A stretch of 37,968 nt of DNA, from contig CAKZPN010000034.1 in the NCBI GenBank assembly GCA_937139335.1, positions 1 through 37,968 on the forward strand, read 5' to 3'. Positions 8,054-16,417 of the stretch are shown here, one piece after another (position 1 is the stretch's first letter; each line of letters opens with the position of its first letter). This DNA comes from an uncultured Roseicyclus sp. Its GTDB lineage: Bacteria > Pseudomonadota > Alphaproteobacteria > Rhodobacterales > Rhodobacteraceae. Both the position numbers and the translations under genes were made by a program. Below the pieces are notes generated by a model that saw nothing but the letters and a program-made list of their open reading frames with translations, was not told the origin of the DNA and did not search any database.

Positions 8054-9578
8054 GCCCGCCGCGGGCGCGCTCTGCGTCATCCTCCTGTCCGCGCTGCCGC
8101 TGGCGGCGCAGCCGGACCCGGCCGACCTGTCCGACCTGCCGGAACAGACCACGCCCGAATGGCTGTCGGACACGATCACCCGGCCGCATGCCAATGTCGC
8201 GACCTCGGCGCTGCCGCCCGAGATCACCGTGATGCCGCTGGGCGCGGTAGAGATCGAGGCGATCGGCCTTCTGCCGCCCGCGATCACCGGCTTGCCGCGC
8301 GATCTCTGGGGCGCGTCCGAGACCGACACGCTGTCGCGCCTTCTGGGCGCGCAGCCGGTGCAGGGGCTGCCCGCGATCCAGGCCTTCACCGAGACCCTGG
8401 CGCTGGCCGAGCTTGACCCGCCCGCCGATGCCGACCCGGACCGAGCCGCGCTGTTCCTTGCCCGGCTCGACCTGCTGCTGGCGCGCGGTGCGCTCGACCC
8501 CGCGCAGGCGCTCATCGAACGAGCTTCGCCGCGCAATCCCGACGTGTTCCGGCGCTGGTTCGACATCTCGCTTCTGAATGGCTACGCCGAGCGCGCCTGC
8601 GCCGCGATGGCAGCCAACCCCGACATCGCGCCCACCCTGCCCGCGCGGATCTTCTGCCTCGCGCGCTCCGGCGACTGGTCGGCGGCCGCGCTGACGCTCG
8701 ACACCGGCGAGGCTCTGGGGCGCATCACCGAGGAGGAGGGCGACCTGATCGCCCGCTTCCTCGACCCCGAGCTGTCCGACGGCGCCGCGCCGCTGCCGCC
8801 CGACCCGGCGCTGACGCCGCTCACCTTCCAGATGCGTTCGGCCATCGGCGAACGCCCGGCGACCACCGGCCTGCCACTGGCCTTCGCCCATGCCGATCTG
8901 AGCGACCTCGCAGGCTGGCGCGCGCAGCTTGACGCGGCCGAGCGGCTGACACGCTCGGGCGCCATCGAGCCCGCGCAATGGCTCGCGATCTACACCTCGC
9001 GCGTCCCCTCCGCCTCGGGCGGCGTCTGGGACCGGGTCGCGGCGCTGCAACGATTCGACGGCGCGATCCTGGCCGGTGACACCTCCGGCACCGCCGCCCG
9101 CCTGCCCGCCGCCTGGGAGGCGATGGAGGGCGCGGGGCTGGAAATCGCCTTCGCCGAAATCTACGCCGACCACCTGTTGCGCCTGCCGCTGACCGGCGAG
9201 GCCGGGTTGCTCGCGCGGCGCATCGCGCTGCTGTCCTCGCGCTACGAACAGGTCGCGCAGGCCGCCGTGCCGCAAAGCGAGGACGAGCGCTTCGCCTTCG
9301 CCATCGCCACCGGCCAGACCGCGACGGCACCCCCCGCTGCCGACATGGTCGCCAATGCCGTCGCCGACGCCTTCGGCCCGACCCCGCCCGAGCATCGCTA
9401 CGCCTGGTTCCTGCAAAACAACCGGCTGGGCGAGGCGCTGCTGCGTGCGGCGCTGGTTCTGTCGAACCCCGGCCGCGATCCCGCCGACCTCACCGACGCG
9501 CTGGCGCTCTACCGCGCCGTGGGGCTTGAGACCGTGGCGCGGCGGGCGGCGCTGCAACTGATCCTGATGCGGGGCTGA
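8043..9578 (+). CDS. Exported helical protein of unknown function (511 aa)
   Basis: The product starts with a signal peptide (MSTRPAAGALCVILLSALPLAAQ, cleavage likely after residue 22). A low-complexity Pro/Asp/Leu stretch follows, and then a long Ala/Leu-rich region of repeated amphipathic helices that resembles a TPR or alpha-solenoid fold without a clear motif. I recall Rhodobacteraceae homologues carrying the uninformative name 'antifreeze glycopeptide polyprotein'; the sequence gives no support for an antifreeze role. It is probably periplasmic. It overlaps the 44-aa membrane peptide gene by 11 nt, and xerD starts 3 nt after its stop, so the three genes look like one operon. Confidence 0.8.
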   Translation: MSTRPAAGALCVILLSALPLAAQPDPADLSDLPEQTTPEWLSDTITRPHANVATSALPPEITVMPLGAVEIEAIGLLPPAITGLPRDLWGASETDTLSRLLGAQPVQGLPAIQAFTETLALAELDPPADADPDRAALFLARLDLLLARGALDPAQALIERASPRNPDVFRRWFDISLLNGYAERACAAMAANPDIAPTLPARIFCLARSGDWSAAALTLDTGEALGRITEEEGDLIARFLDPELSDGAAPLPPDPALTPLTFQMRSAIGERPATTGLPLAFAHADLSDLAGWRAQLDAAERLTRSGAIEPAQWLAIYTSRVPSASGGVWDRVAALQRFDGAILAGDTSGTAARLPAAWEAMEGAGLEIAFAEIYADHLLRLPLTGEAGLLARRIALLSSRYEQVAQAAVPQSEDERFAFAIATGQTATAPPAADMVANAVADAFGPTPPEHRYAWFLQNNRLGEALLRAALVLSNPGRDPADLTDALALYRAVGLETVARRAALQLILMRG

Positions 9579-9581
9579 GCC

Positions 9582-10523
9582 ATGGCCGCGCCCGCCAGCG
9601 ACACCCGCCAGATCGCCGCCTTCCTCGACGCACAGGCCGCCGAACAGGGTGCCGCGCGCAACACACGTCTGGCCTATGGCCGCGACCTCGCCGACGCGGC
9701 GGGCTGGCTGGCGCGGCGCGGCGGCACGCTGGGCGGCGCCACGCGGCAAGACCTCGAAGCCTACCTCGCCCATCTCGACGCGCAGGGTCTGGCACCCGCC
9801 ACCCGTGCGCGTCGGCTCTCGGCGCTGAAACAGCTCTACCGCTTCACGGTCGACGAGGGCTGGCGCGCCGACAACCCCGCGCTGCAGATCAAGGGTCCGG
9901 GCAAGCGCCGCAGTCTGCCCGACACGCTGAGCCTGGAAGACGTCGACGCGCTGCTTGCCGCCGCTACCGCCCATGGGCGCACGCAAGCCGACCGGCTGCG
10001 CAACACCTGCCTGATGCAGGTGCTCTACGCGACCGGGCTGCGCGTGACAGAACTGGTCTCGCTTCCCGTCGCGGCCGTGCGCGGCAACCCGCAACTGCTC
10101 CTCGTGCGCGGCAAGGGCGACAAGGACCGGATGGTGCCGCTCTCGCCGCCCGCGCGCGCCGCGATCACCGCCTGGCTCGCTCATCGTGACGCGGAGGAGG
10201 AGCGCGCGCGGGCGGAGCGCGGTGCGAAACCCTCGCCCTTCCTCTTTCCCTCGCATGGCAAGGACGGGCACCTCACCCGCATCCGCTTCTTCACGCTGAT
10301 CAAGGAGTTGAGCCTCGCCGCCGGCCTCGACCCATCCAAGATCACGCCGCACACGCTGCGCCACGCCTTCGCGACGCATCTGTTGCAGAACGGCGCCGAC
10401 CTGCGCGCGATCCAGACGCTGCTGGGGCACGCCGATATCGCCACGACCGAGATCTACACCCACATCCTCGACGAGCGGCTGAAGCGCCTCGTCCTCGACC
10501 ACCACCCGCTCGCGACCCGTTAA
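9582..10523 (+). CDS. xerD: Tyrosine site-specific recombinase XerD
   Basis: XerD with XerC resolves chromosome dimers at dif. The 313-residue product has the N-terminal SAM-like core-binding domain (about 5-95) and the C-terminal catalytic domain. All catalytic residues are visible: Arg154 (TGLRVTEL), Lys178 (RGKGDKDR), His257 and Arg260 (HTLRHAFATHLL), His283 (LGHADIATTE) and the nucleophile Tyr292 (IYTH). The length and the lack of an adjacent att-like repeat or prophage genes favour a housekeeping Xer rather than a phage integrase. The gene begins 3 nt after the preceding stop. Confidence 0.92.
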   Translation: MAAPASDTRQIAAFLDAQAAEQGAARNTRLAYGRDLADAAGWLARRGGTLGGATRQDLEAYLAHLDAQGLAPATRARRLSALKQLYRFTVDEGWRADNPALQIKGPGKRRSLPDTLSLEDVDALLAAATAHGRTQADRLRNTCLMQVLYATGLRVTELVSLPVAAVRGNPQLLLVRGKGDKDRMVPLSPPARAAITAWLAHRDAEEERARAERGAKPSPFLFPSHGKDGHLTRIRFFTLIKELSLAAGLDPSKITPHTLRHAFATHLLQNGADLRAIQTLLGHADIATTEIYTHILDERLKRLVLDHHPLATR

Positions 10524-10557
10524 CCCCGCCTCAAGGTCAACGCGCGCGTCCCTTTCC

Positions 10558-10613
10558 TTGCTTCGAAACTACCTCGGGGGGAGGCACTGCAAGGCGACGG
10601 GAGGCAAAGCCCC
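10558..10613. repeat. Intergenic palindromic repeat, copy A
   Basis: TACCTCGGGGGGAGGC, a variable middle, then GGGAGGCAAAGCCCCCC. The layout and core words match the element at 29037-29082: an AT-containing end, CGGGGGAGGC, then a GGGGxCAxAGCCCCC hairpin. It lies between xerD and the CorC-like gene. Elements of this type are common between genes in Rhodobacteraceae; this copy is more degenerate than copy B. Confidence 0.5.
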
Positions 10614-10683
10614 CCGGCAACACCGGCCAAGTGCCGCGCGGCACCATCTTGCAGCACCGCACGCCGCACCCCATAACCACGCC

Positions 10684-12015
10684 ATGGACCCCACACCCGT
10701 TTCCGAGACCGCATCGGCCCTCGCCGACCCCTCCACCTGGATCACCGCCGCGGTGATCGTGATCCTTCTGCTGTGCTCGGGATTCTTCTCGGGCTCGGAA
10801 ACCGCGCTGACCGCCGCCTCTCGTGGCAAGCTGCGCTCGATGTCGGACCGGGGCGACAACGTCTCCAAGGGGGCCAACCGCGCGCTGGCGCTGAAGGAAG
10901 ACAACGAACGCCTGATCGGCGGCATCCTGCTCGGCAACAACCTCGTCAACATCCTCGCCACCTCGCTCGCCACGGCGCTTTTCACCACCATCGTCGGCGA
11001 GGGCGGCGTGGCGATCGCCACGCTGGTGATGACGGCGCTGGTGCTGATCTTCTCCGAGGTGCTGCCAAAGACCTACGCGATCAACGACCCCGAGCGCACC
11101 GCCGCCCGCGCCGCGCGCCCCATCGGGCTGGTCATCGCGATCATGGCGCCGGTCGTCGCCGTCGTGCGTCTGGTCGTGCGCTTCGTCCTGCGGCTCTTCG
11201 GCGTGCGCATCGACGCCAGCGCCAACATGCTCTCGGTCCACGAGGAAATCATGGGCGCGCTGTCGCTCGGTCATTCCGAAGGCACGGTCGAGAAGGAACA
11301 GCGCGACCGGCTCCTCGGCGCGCTCGACCTGCACGAGCGGACGGTGGAAGAGATCATGCTCCACCGTTCCGGGATCGAGATGATCGACGCCGAGGCCGAC
11401 CCCGAAGTGATCCTGAGCCAGGCGCTGCAATCGCCCCACACCCGCCTGCCGGTCTTCAAGGGCGAGCAGGAGAACATCATCGGGCTGGTGCATGCCAAGG
11501 ACCTGCTCCGTGCCATCGACCGCCTGACGCGGGGCGAGGATGCGCCGGGCATCGCCGGGTTCAAGATCATGGACGTGGCGGTGAAGCCCTATTTCATCCC
11601 CGAGACCACGACGCTCGACGACCAGCTGCGCCAGTTCCTCAAGCGCCACACGCATTTCGCGCTGGTGGTTGACGAATATGGCGCGCTGCGCGGCCTCATC
11701 ACGCTCGAGGATATCCTCGAGGAGATCGTGGGCGAGATCACCGACGAGTTCGACATTGCCGAGACGCCGGAGCTGACCCCCGCGCCCGACGGCAACTACC
11801 TGATCGACGGCGCGATGACGATCCGCGACTTCAACCGCGCCACCGACCTGACCCTGCCCGATGACGAGGCGAACACGGTCGCGGGGCTGGTGATCCACGA
11901 GGCGCAGACGATCCCGGTGACCGGCCAGTGCTTCAGCTTCCACGGCTTCCGCTTCGAGGTGGCCGAGCGCGACCGCAACCGCCTGACAAAGATCAAGGTG
12001 CGGAAGCTCGGCTGA
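10684..12015 (+). CDS. CorC/HlyC-type membrane protein (CNNM + CBS pair + CorC_HlyC domain)
   Basis: The 443-residue product has an N-terminal DUF21/CNNM transmembrane domain (about 15-180; hydrophobic segments at ITAAVIVILLLCSGFF, ATLVMTALVLIF and GLVIAIMAPVVAVVRLVV). A CBS pair follows (about 205-330; LPVFKGEQENIIGLVHAKDLL and HFALVVDEYGALRGLITLEDILEEIVGEI), then a C-terminal CorC_HlyC domain (about 355-440). The family is linked to Mg2+ efflux or magnesium homeostasis; the substrate here is not shown. The ATG at 10684 is chosen because the reading frame upstream to 10558 runs through the repeat element. It converges with the DUF2254 gene, overlapping by 23 nt at the 3' ends. Confidence 0.88.
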   Translation: MDPTPVSETASALADPSTWITAAVIVILLLCSGFFSGSETALTAASRGKLRSMSDRGDNVSKGANRALALKEDNERLIGGILLGNNLVNILATSLATALFTTIVGEGGVAIATLVMTALVLIFSEVLPKTYAINDPERTAARAARPIGLVIAIMAPVVAVVRLVVRFVLRLFGVRIDASANMLSVHEEIMGALSLGHSEGTVEKEQRDRLLGALDLHERTVEEIMLHRSGIEMIDAEADPEVILSQALQSPHTRLPVFKGEQENIIGLVHAKDLLRAIDRLTRGEDAPGIAGFKIMDVAVKPYFIPETTTLDDQLRQFLKRHTHFALVVDEYGALRGLITLEDILEEIVGEITDEFDIAETPELTPAPDGNYLIDGAMTIRDFNRATDLTLPDDEANTVAGLVIHEAQTIPVTGQCFSFHGFRFEVAERDRNRLTKIKVRKLG

Positions 12016-13255
12016 CCAGTTCGCCCTGCAACCGCGCGCGGTCGGCGGGGTCGTCCAGCATGTCCATCGCGCGGCGGGCATGATCGGCCGCCGCCGCACG
12101 CGCCGCCTCGGCCAATTCCGGGTTGCCGAGCCGGGTGAGCGAGCCAAGCGCCGCCTGCAGCGCCAGGTGCACTTCCAGCGCCGAGGCGGCATTGCGCGCC
12201 ACGGCGCCGAAGCTCACCTCGAAAAGCCGCGGCAGCGGAACCGGGCGGATCCAGATCCGCTCGCAGGTCGGCGTCTCCTCCGGCTCCTCGCGCGCCAGCA
12301 GGCCCATGACGCGGGCCAGCCGGTAGACCATGTCGACCGCCGTGTTGGGGTCGTTGACGCCCGGAGACAGCGCCCGCGTCGCGACCTCGGCCAGCATGGC
12401 GACAGAATGGATCGGGTCCAGCTCGAAGGTGCGTTGCTCGCCCACCGGGATCGCCGAGCGGATCGCGCCTTCGGCCTGCGCGTCCATCTCCGTGCCGCCC
12501 ACGACCGAGGCCAGCGCATCGCCTGCCTGCACGAACCGGCCGACGGGCTCGACCACGTAGATCTGGGCCCCCAGGTCCTCGGCACGGTCCTGCAGCGCGG
12601 TCTCGAAGATCTGTTCGATGTAGCCCGCGCGCGGCGCCGTCACAGCGATACCGCCGGCCGGGATGCTGGCGTCGGGCGCCAGTCGCCGCGCACCCTGGGC
12701 CGGGCGGCGGGCCATAGCCGTCAAGGCCTCCTCCGCCCGGTTCTCGATCAGCCCGGCGGTGTGGGTCAGCCCGCCGTAGCTGTCGAGATGCCCGATCCAG
12801 CGGATGATCGCCGCGACGATCCAGAGCGCCACCGCGACGGTGGTGAAGAACAGCACCACCAGTCCGCGTTCCCCGAACAGGTCGGCGGCGCGCAGGATCA
12901 TCGCGATCAGCGCGTAGACATAGGCCCCCAGGAACGTCGCCAGCACCGAATGGGTGACCGTGTCCTGGCGGAGCAGCGAATGCGCGCGCGGCGTCCACTG
13001 CCCCTCGGCGCGCGAGAAGCCCGTGACCATGATGGTGAGCGAGAAGGTGACGACGGCCAGCATCGAACTGGCGATGACCGAGAGGATCGAGTCGACCGCC
13101 TCGGCCCCCACGAAATCGGCGGCCCCTTCGGGAATGAGCGGACCGGCCAGGACGGTGACGCCAAGCGCCACCACGTTCATCACCGCGACGAGGATGACGC
13201 GGACATAGATGCGGCGGGATTGCTGCCGCACCCATCGCCAGATCGACGCGAACAT
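11993..13255 (-). CDS. DUF2254 family membrane protein
   Basis: A 420-residue protein with four predicted transmembrane segments in the N-terminal half (about 15-41, 55-80, 100-126 and 130-153), followed by a soluble region with PRAGYIEQIF, VEPVGRFVQAGDALASV (a biotinyl-like hairpin) and ALSPGVNDPNTAVD. The last is a hallmark of DUF2254. The function is unknown. Its 3' end overlaps the CorC-like gene tail to tail by 23 nt. It starts divergently, 102 nt from the flavoprotein gene at 13358. Confidence 0.82.
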   Translation of the reverse strand: MFASIWRWVRQQSRRIYVRVILVAVMNVVALGVTVLAGPLIPEGAADFVGAEAVDSILSVIASSMLAVVTFSLTIMVTGFSRAEGQWTPRAHSLLRQDTVTHSVLATFLGAYVYALIAMILRAADLFGERGLVVLFFTTVAVALWIVAAIIRWIGHLDSYGGLTHTAGLIENRAEEALTAMARRPAQGARRLAPDASIPAGGIAVTAPRAGYIEQIFETALQDRAEDLGAQIYVVEPVGRFVQAGDALASVVGGTEMDAQAEGAIRSAIPVGEQRTFELDPIHSVAMLAEVATRALSPGVNDPNTAVDMVYRLARVMGLLAREEPEETPTCERIWIRPVPLPRLFEVSFGAVARNAASALEVHLALQAALGSLTRLGNPELAEAARAAAADHARRAMDMLDDPADRARLQGELVSRASAP

Positions 13256-13357
13256 TTTCGGAAGCCTCCGGTCTGCGACACGGGATGTCGCCTTTGGACT
13301 TGTCGGGCGCGGGAGCTTCGCGCGACGGTGCGCGGGTCACGCTAGTAGAGGTCAGCC

Positions 13358-15766
13358 ATGAACACCACCACCCGCGTCTGCATCATCGGCGGGGGCGTTG
13401 TCGGCGCCTCGGTCGCCTACCACCTGACCAAGCTGGGCTGGTCGGACGTGATGCTGGTGGAACGTTCGGAATTGACCAGCGGTTCCACCTGGCACGCGGC
13501 GGGCGGGTTCCACACGCTGAACGGCGACACCAACATGGCGGCGTTGCAGGGCTACACGATCCGGCTCTACCGCGAGCTGGAGGCGCTCACCGGCATGTCC
13601 TGCGGGCTGCACCATGTCGGCGGCGTGACGCTGGCCGACACGCCCGAACGGCTCGACATGCTGAAGGCCGAGCGCGCCAAGCACCGGTTCATGGGGCTCG
13701 AGACCGAGATCATCGGGCCGGCGGAGATCAAGGAACTGGCCCCGATCACCAACATCGACGGCATCCTCGGCGGGCTCTACGACCCGCTCGACGGCCACCT
13801 CGACCCTTCCGGCACCACCCATGCCTACGCCCGCGCCGCGCGCATGGGCGGGGCCGAGATCGTGCTGCATACCAAGGTGCTGGAGACCAATCCGCGCGCC
13901 GACGGCACCTGGGACGTGGTGACCGACAAGGGCACGATCCACGCCGAGCACGTGGTGAACGCCGGTGGTCTCTGGGCGCGCGAGGTGGGCGCGATGGCGG
14001 GCTGCTACCTGCCGCTGCACCCGATGGAGCACCAGTACATCGTGACCGAGGACACGCCCGAGATCTTCGACCTCGGCCGCGAGCATCCGCATGTCATGGA
14101 TCCCTCGGGCGAAAGCTATCTCAGGCAGGAGGGGCGCGGGCTTTGCATCGGGTTCTACGAGCAGAAATGCCGGCCCTGGGCCGTCGATGGCACCCCGTGG
14201 GAGTTCGGGCACGAGTTGCTGCCCGACGATTTCGACAAGATCGAGGCCAGCATCGAATTTGCCTACCGCCGCTTTCCGGTGCTGGAACGGGCGGGCGTGA
14301 AATCGGTGATCCACGGCCCCTTCACCTTCGCGCCCGACGGCAACCCGCTGGTTGGCCCGGTGCCGGGCCTGCGCAACTACTGGTCGGCCTGCGGCGTGAT
14401 GGCAGGGTTCAGCCAAGGCGGCGGCGTCGGCCTGATGCTGGCGCAGTGGATGATCGAGGGCGAAACGGAGCGCGACACGATGGCGATGGACGTCGCCCGT
14501 TTCGGCCGCTGGATCACGCCGGGCTACACGCTGCCCAAGGTGATCGAGAACTACCAGACGCGGTTTTCCGTGGTCTACCCGAACGAGGAACTGCCGGCCG
14601 CCCGCCCGTTCCGAACCTCGCCGATGTATGACGTGTTCGACGCGCTCGGCGCGGTCTGGGGCCAGCAATACGGGCTGGAGGTTGTGAACTACTTCGCCGC
14701 CGAGGGCGAGCCGCGCTACGAGACGCCGTCCTTCCGCCGTTCGAACGCCTTCGAGGCCACCGCGCGCGAGGTGGCGGCGGTGCGCGAGGGCGTCGGCATC
14801 AACGAGCTGCAGAACTTCGGCAAGTATCGCGTCACCGGCACGGGGGCCCGCGCTTGGCTCGACCGGATCATGGCGGGGCGCATCCCGAAACCGGGGCGAC
14901 TGTCGCTGACGCCGATGCTGTCGGAGCGCGGCAAGATCATCGGGGATTTCACGGTGTCCTGCCTGTCGGAGACCGAGTTCCAGGTGACCGCAAGCTACGG
15001 CGCGCAGGATTATCACCTGCGCTGGTTCGAGAGCCATCTGGACGGCGACGTGCAGGTCGAGAACCTGTCGGATCGCCGCACCGGGTTCCAGATCGCGGGA
15101 CCGCGCGCGCGCGATCTGCTGGCCGCCGTCACCCGCGCCGATGTCAGCGCCGAGGCGGTCCGTTTCATGGACGTGCGCCGGATGAGCGTCGGGATGTGCG
15201 ACGCGATCGTCCAGCGCGTCAGCTACACCGGCGATATGGGCTACGAGATCTACGTCGACGCGATGGATGAGCGCGCGCTGTGGCAGGCGCTGTGGGACAA
15301 GGGGCAGGCGTTCGGGATCAAGCCCTTCGGGATGCGCGCGATGATGTCGCTCAGGCTCGACCGGTTCTTCGGGTCGTGGATGCGGGAGTTCTCGCCGGAT
15401 TACACGCCCGCCGAGACCGGGCTCGACCGCTTCATCCAATTCGCCAAGCCCGGCCCCTTCATCGGTCGGGCCGCCGCCGAAGCGGCCCGCGCCACCCCGC
15501 CCGAGCGCCGGCTGACGCAATTCGTGGTAGAGGCCGCCGATGCCGACGTGGTCGCCTACGAGCCGATCTGGCTCGACGGCGCGGTCGCGGGCTTCTGCAC
15601 CTCGGGCGGCTATTCGCACTGGACCGGGCAATCGGTGGCGATGGGCTTCCTTCCCGCCGACAGGATCGTAGACGGGCTCAAGGTCGAGATCGAGATCCTG
15701 GGCGAGATGCGCCCTGCCCGCGTGGTGACGGCGCCGCTCTGGGACGATCCGCGGATGCGGGCGTGA
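13358..15766 (+). CDS. Dimethylglycine/sarcosine dehydrogenase-like flavoprotein with GcvT-type folate domain
   Basis: An 802-residue two-module protein. The N-terminal DAO-type FAD domain has GGGVVG (residues 11-16) and GSTWHAAGG. In dimethylglycine dehydrogenases this last motif contains the histidine that binds FAD covalently; here it is His46. A central FAO_M-like linker (ARPFRTSPMYDVF onward) leads into a C-terminal aminomethyltransferase/GcvT fold (from about residue 445 to the end, including RDLLAAVTRADVSAE and SYTGDMGYEIYV). Such enzymes demethylate N-methyl amines and pass the C1 unit to tetrahydrofolate. Whether the substrate is dimethylglycine, sarcosine or another methylated amine cannot be read from the sequence. 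AGAGGT precedes the ATG. The next gene overlaps its stop (GTGA). Confidence 0.85.
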   Translation: MNTTTRVCIIGGGVVGASVAYHLTKLGWSDVMLVERSELTSGSTWHAAGGFHTLNGDTNMAALQGYTIRLYRELEALTGMSCGLHHVGGVTLADTPERLDMLKAERAKHRFMGLETEIIGPAEIKELAPITNIDGILGGLYDPLDGHLDPSGTTHAYARAARMGGAEIVLHTKVLETNPRADGTWDVVTDKGTIHAEHVVNAGGLWAREVGAMAGCYLPLHPMEHQYIVTEDTPEIFDLGREHPHVMDPSGESYLRQEGRGLCIGFYEQKCRPWAVDGTPWEFGHELLPDDFDKIEASIEFAYRRFPVLERAGVKSVIHGPFTFAPDGNPLVGPVPGLRNYWSACGVMAGFSQGGGVGLMLAQWMIEGETERDTMAMDVARFGRWITPGYTLPKVIENYQTRFSVVYPNEELPAARPFRTSPMYDVFDALGAVWGQQYGLEVVNYFAAEGEPRYETPSFRRSNAFEATAREVAAVREGVGINELQNFGKYRVTGTGARAWLDRIMAGRIPKPGRLSLTPMLSERGKIIGDFTVSCLSETEFQVTASYGAQDYHLRWFESHLDGDVQVENLSDRRTGFQIAGPRARDLLAAVTRADVSAEAVRFMDVRRMSVGMCDAIVQRVSYTGDMGYEIYVDAMDERALWQALWDKGQAFGIKPFGMRAMMSLRLDRFFGSWMREFSPDYTPAETGLDRFIQFAKPGPFIGRAAAEAARATPPERRLTQFVVEAADADVVAYEPIWLDGAVAGFCTSGGYSHWTGQSVAMGFLPADRIVDGLKVEIEILGEMRPARVVTAPLWDDPRMRA

Positions 15767-16350
15767 GCGCGCCCACCATCCTCCTGCTCGCCGCCGGCCG
15801 GTCCACCCGGATGCAGGGTCGCGACAAGCTGCTGGAGGTGGTCGCGGACCAGCCGCTGCTGCGGCTGATGGCGACGCGCGCGGTGAAGGCGGGCGTCCCG
15901 GTGCGCGTGGTGCTCGGCCCCGGCCAGCCCGAGCGGCGCACGGCGCTGGAGGGGCTGGCGATCGAGATCGTCGAGGCGGAGGACAGCGACGGCATGGCCG
16001 CCTCGATCCGGGCGGGCGTCGCGGGGCTCGGAACCCCGGTGCTGCTGGTGCTGGCCGACATGCCCGAGATCACGGCCAATGACCTCTACCTCATGGTGAC
16101 GCTGGCGGCGCAGGCGCCGAAGGCGATCCTGCGCGCCGCGACGCAGGACGGGCGGCCCGGCCACCCGGTGCTGTTCCCGGCCGATCTTGTAAAGGATCTG
16201 GCCCAGCTCACCGGCGACGAAGGCGCGAAAACGGTCCTGAGCCGCGAGGCCAAGCGCCTGCACCTGCTGCCCTTGGCCGATGACCGCGCGGTGGTCGACC
16301 TCGACACACCAGAGGATTGGGCGGATTGGCGCGCGCGCCGGTCCTTATAG
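15763..16350 (+). CDS. MobA-like nucleotidyltransferase (MocA-type)
   Basis: A 195-residue single-domain NTP-transferase protein. The glycine-rich nucleotide motif LAAGRSTRMQGRDKLL is at residues 9-24, followed by LVLADMPEIT (metal-binding aspartate) and GRPGHPVLFP. These are typical of MobA/MocA molybdenum cofactor nucleotidyltransferases, but also of broader NTP-transferase relatives. The start is GTG at 15763-15765, overlapping the stop of the flavoprotein as GTGA; this gives the shortest complete domain and suggests coupled translation. No molybdoenzyme gene is in the window, so a Moco role is only a family-level suggestion. Confidence 0.8.
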   Translation: MSAPTILLLAAGRSTRMQGRDKLLEVVADQPLLRLMATRAVKAGVPVRVVLGPGQPERRTALEGLAIEIVEAEDSDGMAASIRAGVAGLGTPVLLVLADMPEITANDLYLMVTLAAQAPKAILRAATQDGRPGHPVLFPADLVKDLAQLTGDEGAKTVLSREAKRLHLLPLADDRAVVDLDTPEDWADWRARRSL

Positions 16351-16383
16351 AAAAAGGGCGGCCCAGTCGGCCGCCCGTTTCCT
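16351..16383. terminator. Rho-independent terminator between convergent genes
   Basis: GGGCGGCC (16356-16363) and GGCCGCCC (16369-16376) form an 8-bp stem with a 5-nt loop. It is flanked by a five-A run on the left (16351-16355) and GTTT on the right, so it can work in both directions. It lies between the MobA-like gene stop and the RTX gene stop. Confidence 0.8.
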
Positions 16384-16417
16384 TGTCTTCACCGTCAGGC
16401 CGGTCGGGGCCGCAGGA

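Noticed and set aside
7944..10505. An 853-codon open frame on the minus strand
   Set aside because: It is antisense to the 511-aa protein gene and xerD. High GC keeps the opposite frame open, and the translation is Gly/Arg/Gln-rich without a family.
9582..10523. XerD-type recombinase as a mobile-element integrase
   Set aside because: It is 3 nt from its upstream gene, of normal length, with no att-like repeats, tRNA end or phage genes nearby. It fits the housekeeping dimer-resolution enzyme.
13352..15631. A 759-codon minus-strand frame
   Set aside because: It is antisense to the flavoprotein gene, which has clear FAD and GcvT motifs. The shadow has none.
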